A stretch of 64,000 bases of DNA from Siphonodentalium dalli (Eukaryota > Mollusca > Scaphopoda > Gadilida > Siphonodentaliidae): the NCBI GenBank assembly GCA_032622095.1, contig CP136064.1, forward strand, positions 112,146,004-112,210,003. The letters are read 5' to 3'. The notes under the pieces were generated by a model. That model was not told where the DNA came from, searched no databases, and saw only the letters and a list, made by a program, of their open reading frames with translations. Below, piece after piece: positions 58,602-64,000 of this stretch (position 1 is the stretch's first letter; each line of letters opens with the position of its first letter). The position numbers were made by a program, and so were the translations under genes.

Positions 58602-58915
58602 GGTTTACATCATGGATATATTGTACAATGAATTCATATGTGATACTGGCAAAGGATGATATCACCCTTCCATGATCACAATTTTACGCGATTAAAACTT
58701 CAAAACGGGATTACATCATGGATATATTGTACAATGAATTTATATGTGACATAGCCAAGGGTGAAATCACGCTTCCAACTTAACATTTTACGCGATATAA
58801 TAGCCTGTTTAGCTAAATATTTAATTGTAATGTACGGCCTTTTATTTGTGATCTGGCTAAGGGTGAAATCACTCTCACAAAACCACATTTTTCACGCGAT
58901 AGAATAACCTTATTC
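58602..58915. repeat. Three diverged ~105-bp tandem repeats
   Basis: 'ttacatcatggatatattgt' followed by 'acaatgaattcatatgtgat' occurs at about 58607 and 58709. Each is followed by 'gatatcacccttcca' or 'gaaatcacgcttcca' and '(t/a)ttttacgcgat'. A third, more decayed unit from about 58825 keeps 'ggctaagggtgaaatcactc' and 'cacgcgata'. Confidence 0.75.
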
Positions 58916-58994
58916 CGACGTCTCTGTATAATAAAATATTTAAAGTAAATAAGTGATCAAGGCAAGCTATGTCTAAATTTAATGCGCACATTAA

Positions 58995-59488
58995 AGGTAC
59001 GGTTGGCCTTGGCGGTGGGTATCCTGTGAAAATATTTCCACCCATCAAAAACCGCCACAAACAGAAAGAACAACAAAATGTAGACAGACTTTGTCCGTAT
59101 ACAAATAAGAAATATCGCATAAACAGTATGTCATTGTCATATCTTTGACCATTGTTATGTAAACAAAAGCATAAAAAGTAACTTTTCTGGTGTTTGTTTA
59201 TAATATGATGGTAAACATAAAGAGCGTTCTTTGTTGGTGAATTCCTGATATGGAACGAATAAAGAGCGTTTATGCCATTTGTGTGTGATTAGCCAGCAGC
59301 ACTGTGCTGTCTTCTGTAACACAACCAGGCTCTTGCTTATGTAAAATATAGTAATTCTTTATGATAACATGCTGTTTACGCGATGGTCATGGTATATATG
59401 AACGAAACTGTATGCGTTTTAATGTTTTTCTGTTTACGGTGATTGGAACAAATATGAATATTTTCGACAACTAAGGCCTCACGCGCCT
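58995..59488 (-). mobile_element. 494-bp TTAA-flanked element, copy 2
   Basis: Reverse orientation relative to 45925-46418 and identical in length. It begins AGGTACGGTTGGCCTTGGCG and ends GGCCTCACGCGCCT, with TTAA at 58991-58994 and 59489-59492. The two copies align along their whole length with scattered substitutions. It carries no transposase. Confidence 0.9.
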
Positions 59489-59494
59489 TTAATG

Positions 59495-60230
59495 TAATCT
59501 TTGTTACAATTTCATGAATGATGTGGTATTCAGAATAAATTTTCACATGTGTCGATTACGCTGCGAATTGATGAAAGAATGAATGCATGCATGGCTAATC
59601 TACCATTAGCCATGTTGCCTTAGTTTAGACAGAACATGCGAAAACAAACGTATTTGTATATATACATAATCCGTGTAAATAGTGAATGCGTATACTCGCC
59701 TCTAACGTCTGCTCAGTAGGGTTGTTCGCAGCAAAAAGAAAACAATCTTGGCTGACAGCGTGTGTTATCTGATACAGGTATCACACATGCATAGATGCCG
59801 TGGATGCCATCCTGGTAATGATTAAATTATGGGTTAAGAATGGTTACGGTCGGAAGCAAAATTAATGCAGGACATCTATAAGTTATTTTACTTTAAACAT
59901 ATTTTATTGTAAATTCATTACAACGGGATTGGGGTACAAGTTTTAACAAATTACAATGTCCCTGCTCCCAGATACAATATATATATATGAATTTAACAAG
60001 ATGACAGAGAAAATATACATGATAAGGTTGCAAATTTGGTCTACAAAAGAGAAGATAACTTGTGTAAAGAGTGTGTGATAATCCGCTTCTGTGTTTGTAT
60101 AATACTAGCGTTCTGCCCGCCCCCGCTCTCTCTCTCCATGGAAATAGAAACTGAGAAATAGTGGCCTTTGTTTTGAAGGGTATTATGTGCTATATGTTTA
60201 CATTTGTTTGGTCCGTAGCTTTAATGTAGT
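59495..60230. other. No host gene; possibly includes the 3' region of the LINE at 60.2 kb
   Basis: AT-rich. Since the adjoining LINE is on the minus strand, its 3' untranslated part would lie here; its end was not fixed. No poly(A) tract stands out. Confidence 0.35.
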
Positions 60231-60241
60231 CAGACAATTAT

Positions 60242-61931
60242 TTATTCAGTATCAGTATCAGTATTGTCCGGTTCAAAACGCTTTGTTGCAGCTATATATG
60301 CCTGAACAATGCGGAACATCTTTTCATTCCTTGATGGAGTTTCACTTGAGTTTCCCCAAAGTAATTGCTTGTAATTGTTAATTTTAAAGTTGAGGTCGTC
60401 AAGTTTACGGTATAGTTCTAACCTTTGTACATTATATAGGGGGCAATTTAGGAAAAAGTGCATATCACTTTCATATTCGTATCCACATTTACAGTTTGGG
60501 GTATCTGCTATATAATTTTCGAACATATCTAAGCGGAGATCACTGCAGGAGTTTCTTATCCTACAGTGGAAAATAATATATTTTCGGTTTCCTGATTCAA
60601 AATATTTAGGCGGCTTTCTGGTGGGCTCTATCATATTTAGGTTATCCTTAAAATCTAGAAGATTTTCAGCATCCGTTATATATGTGGGTAGTTTGTTCCA
60701 TGAAGTTGCAACGAAGGGGAAGAATGATTGCTTAAAATGTTCAGTTCTACTATAATATGGATGGAATCTGCCCGGATTTCGCATGTTATAGCTGGAGACT
60801 TGTACCGAGCGTGGTGGGAGTAAGCAAGATAAATAATATGGAGTTTCGTTATTTATAATTTTGAACATAGTTTGTAATTGGTGCTTCTCTCTGCGAATGT
60901 TCAGAGAAGGCCAGCCAGCTTCGCATAGGACCGCATTATTGGGAACTGAGCGCGTGAGCCCTGTAACTATTCTAGCGGCATCAACGTGAATCCGGTCAAG
61001 TTTATTTAGTAAATATGTCGGCGCGTTTTCCCAAATTACGTCCGCATAATCTAGGAGAGGCAAGATATAGGCCTTGTATATCTTATCGAGTGTTATTCGA
61101 TCTAGGTTGTACTTGTATCTTCTGAGTATCGATAGTCGCGGGACAACTTTTTTGACTATAGATTCAATTTGGATATTCCAATTTAAATTGCTTTGTATTT
61201 CGAGACCAAGGTGTTTATGCGACTCAATTATGTCAATTCTTTTACTTTGGAAGGTTAAATCTAGAGGGACCTCTCGAGGGGTCAGGGAGAACAATATTGC
61301 CTTAGTTTTGGTTGGATTAAAGTTTACAAGCCATTTGTTGGCCCAATCTGATATTTTATTAAGGTCTTGGTTTACACTTCTTTCTAGCAGCTTTGTGTCA
61401 TAGTGTTTGGACGTGAGACATGTGTCATCTGCGTACATTCTTGTTTCGGAATTTAAATTATCTGGGAGATCACTTATATATACCAGGAAAAGGAAAGGTC
61501 CGAGTATGGATCCTTGGGGAACTCCGGCTGGAATGGGTTGGAAGTTGGAATATGAATTGTTTATTAAGACTCGTTGTTTTCGATTACTGAGGTAATCTTC
61601 CAGCCATTTCAATAACGGACCGGATATGCCGTATTGTTCTAGCTTATATATCAGTCCCCTATGCCAGACTCTTTCAAATGCCTTTGATATATCGCAAAAA
61701 ACTGAACATGTGTATAAGTCATTATCGAGAGTCTGACAGAGGTTATGATATAGATCTGTTAATTGGAAGGTCGTGCTATGTCCGGGAATAAAACCAGATT
61801 GATGTTGGTACATTAGTTTGTTATCTTGGAAAAATGACATAAGATGTTGGGTAATTATTTTTTCAAACACTTTGCCGAGTCTCGGAAGGAGGGAAATAGG
61901 ACGGTAATTTATACAATCGTTACAAAGTTAT
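60242..61931 (-). CDS. 5'-truncated LINE reverse transcriptase
   Basis: The frame is open from about 61931 (CINYRPISLLPRLGKVF; the ATG at 61870 is internal) to 60242. RT blocks: QHQSGFIPGHSTT near residue 25, FCDISKAFERVWH with the catalytic Asp at 60, IPAGVPQGSILGPFLFLVY near 113-131, and YADDTCL with the catalytic pair at 148-149 (numbered from the internal ATG). A C-terminal Cys/His cluster CKCGYEYESDMHFFLNCPLY lies near residue 480-500. It lacks the endonuclease and the start of the RT, and a stop lies just upstream of 61931. The remaining frame is intact over ~540 codons, so it is fairly young. YADD and the PQGSILGP block place it near CR1/Jockey-like LINEs, different from the FADD LINE at 39.6 kb. 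Confidence 0.88.
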
Positions 61932-62735
61932 TCGGTATATGTACATCGCCGGGCCAACATTGAAATTCTCGATTCATTTAGTATGATACCTGATTTGGTA
62001 TAACTGAATGTCTGCATACATGGACGTTTTGAATGTGTGTGTGGGGTGGTGGGTGGGGTGGTGCGGGCAGGGACAACGCTACAGGGGTATGTTGGGTTGT
62101 GACCCCCCCACAATTTTTGCCTAAATTTTCAACATTTGGAAATTCGGAGGTCAAAAATCTTGGAAATTTCAGACCAGGTAGAATTTGGTAGGAATTGTTG
62201 AATTTCTACCTGTAATTTTGTATAATTTTAATGTTTTATTTGGCAAATTTGACTGCTAGGTGGGTGACTAGTTTAAATGTTTTGGAATTTTGGGATTATT
62301 CAGTCGGAAAATCTACAGAATTTCCGAAATTTGGAAAATTTAGGACAATTTCTGCAAAGTTGATTGGAATATTTAGCCCCAATGGGGGGGGGGGGGGGAG
62401 TGCACATGGAATATCTTAAATGGACACCCCCATTCCCCATTCCGGAACTCAAATATGCTTTATTTGTAATCATTTTAATTCATTTACGTCAAATTACGTG
62501 AGAAACACGACATGTGTCTATAGAGGTATCCCATCTATATCACGTTTATCTGTAGGGCGGTTTGTCCGGATACCTGATGCGAAAGGCCTTCAGTCGTGGG
62601 CTTTTTATGGGTAAGCGTTGTCAGCATGTCATTTGACTCAATAGTGTTAAAGTGACATCAAATGTCTACCACATTGCTATAAATATTCGCTGGGGACAAA
62701 ATAGCTCTACTGACCTCCGGCACTGTTCCAAGAAA
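61932..62735. other. No gene recognised
   Basis: G-rich tracts (GGGTGGGGTGG near 62042-62060 and a G run near 62385-62399) in otherwise AT-rich sequence. Words 'aaatttggaaa...' recur. No domain in the short frames. Confidence 0.4.
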
Positions 62736-62736
62736 A

Positions 62737-62922
62737 GCGAATTTAATATGTATAAATGCATGCATAAATTCAGGGTCCTAAATGTATGCAACATTTATGC
62801 AACATTTATGCGAGATTTAAAAATATAAATGAGAGATTTATGTTTTGGTATAAAGGCGAATTTAATATGTATAAATGCATGCATAAATTCAGGGCCCTAA
62901 ATTTATGCAACATTTATATTTT
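62737..62922. repeat. 119-bp-offset direct repeat
   Basis: 'gcgaatttaatatgtataaa' with 'tgcatgcataaattcaggg' starts at 62737 and again at 62856. Between them, and after the second, are short 'atgcaacattta' repeats and 'ataaatctcg' words. Confidence 0.85.
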
Positions 62923-62939
62923 ATAAATCTCGGTTTTCA

Positions 62940-64000
62940 TGCAGTGTGAAATCAATAAAATCGCTCATTAAAATACGTCCGTTAGGTGCTCATTTTCACG
63001 AGAACAGGCTGATGTATTATGACACAGAAAGGTGATAACTGGTCGAATCATGTTAATGGACACTTGTCGTATAATTAGCAATAAGGTACTACGTCACAAA
63101 CATTTGTGTTCTTTCTATCAATTGTTTTGTCATATCCGTAGTTACGCTTACGTTTTCAAGAAGCCAGGCGGGCTTTGCATGTAATAATCGAACATACCAC
63201 TGACTATGACCTTATAATAACATAATTAGGTACATAATAATCACGGAAAAGAGAACTTTGTCACATTGCTGTCAGTGGCAAGAAGTTTATCTCATAAACG
63301 GACTTGAGGACATCAATTCTGTGAAAACTTTTCTTGGACAGTGCGAAAAAATAACGACTACGTACAATAAGCTATTCATAACTATTATCAGTAGTACTTC
63401 ATTATGCGAAAGGTGTCCACTATATGAAATGGCGACTATCGCTCAGTTCGCCGAATTGTTGAATATGCGTTTTCACATGACCCGTAAACATTTGACTGAT
63501 TTAATTCCAGATTAGTATACACGTGGTGTACGTATTTTTCATTTGTATAATTTATGTAAGTAACATTACCTTAGGTATCGCCGAAAAGTCTTTCTGATTA
63601 TGGACAAATGCGTCATGACTCTATTGGTTTAATCATATTCGGACATCTTTATTTGTTTTATGATACCTCAACATATTTAAACAAAAGCGTATAGACGCCT
63701 TTAGGCTTTTTAAAAAGGGGACGTTTAACATCGTTCGTTTTTGAACACGTACCTTGGTACAGAAGTTAGTCAACTGTGTCAAAAAACAACGGTCGGATTT
63801 GACATCAGATTAGTCAACTTTCCTAAGTTAATTTCCAGCTTACCATGCGGGGGAAAAATAATAATAAACTGAAGTCATCATCAGTCTATGGACATGCATC
63901 GCAAAAATCAACAAAATCATAGTTCACCTTTTCTACGTTGAAACCAATAGAAACAATCATGATATTACAATTGAGAACGTTTTTTGTATCTGCTGCTTTT
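62940..64000. other. No gene recognised
   Basis: A plus-strand 85-codon frame at 63258-63515 (ends AQFAELLNMRFHMTRKHLTD) has protein-like composition but no recognised family, signal or splice context. The remainder is AT-rich. Confidence 0.3.

Noticed and set aside
63258-63515. 85-codon frame with protein-like composition
   Set aside because: No family, no signal peptide, and no splice or promoter context; left as unassigned sequence.

Overview
The window reads as nuclear DNA of an animal. It is AT-rich, has split protein-domain exons with GT/AG borders and phase-1 introns, two recognisable LINE retrotransposons, and a dense layer of short inverted-repeat transposons. Extracellular domain exons (thrombospondin type 1 and EGF) plus Helentron/'pearl'-like elements with ~160-bp core repeats suggest a mollusc, possibly a bivalve. 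That assignment is inference only. No bacterial, organellar or viral gene was recognised.

Host gene. One gene lies on the minus strand between about 37.5 and 20.0 kb. In transcription order it shows an EGF-like exon (37448-37543), a disabled TSP1 exon (37058-37228), three very similar TSP1 exons (32891-33061, 29563-29733, 27490-27660), a diverged TSP1 exon (22325-22507) and a short Cys-rich last exon with stop (20048-20163). All borders are phase 1, so the exons can be joined or skipped without changing frame. The middle exons sit in tandemly duplicated genomic blocks; the two newest are 2,073 bp apart and differ at 4 of 171 bases. The product would be secreted or extracellular; its 5' exons are not seen.

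Inverted duplication. From the left edge to about 20.9 kb the DNA forms a large imperfect palindrome. The left arm (1 to ~747 and ~3590-6262) matches the right arm (17873-20945) in reverse complement. Each arm carries one copy of the Cys-rich last exon, so two paralogous gene ends face each other tail to tail. The left copy's upstream exons would lie outside the window.

Transposon layers. The space between the arms holds a TA-flanked element with ~750-bp inverted arms (8586-10757), a decayed LINE (about 11.03-16.01 kb) and, inside that LINE, a 3,011-bp element with 51-bp inverted termini and a 5-bp duplication (12309-15319). Removing that element rejoins the LINE reading frame. Further right are a nearly intact LINE (39.64-43.1 kb), a head-to-tail array of Helitron-like units (43.5-47.4 kb), a 494-bp TTAA-flanked element present twice (45925-46418, 58995-59488) with its empty site in a sister unit, a 46-bp minisatellite, an element with CCGGCGAA-rich ends (51883-53418), a ~160-bp satellite array with a transposon-like 3' tail (53963-55642) and a 5'-truncated LINE on the minus strand (60242-61931).

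The rest (23-25.8, 33.2-35.7, 37.6-39.6, 48.3-49.6, 55.7-57.3 and 62-64 kb) shows no convincing gene. Most short reading frames there are chance or repeat-derived.
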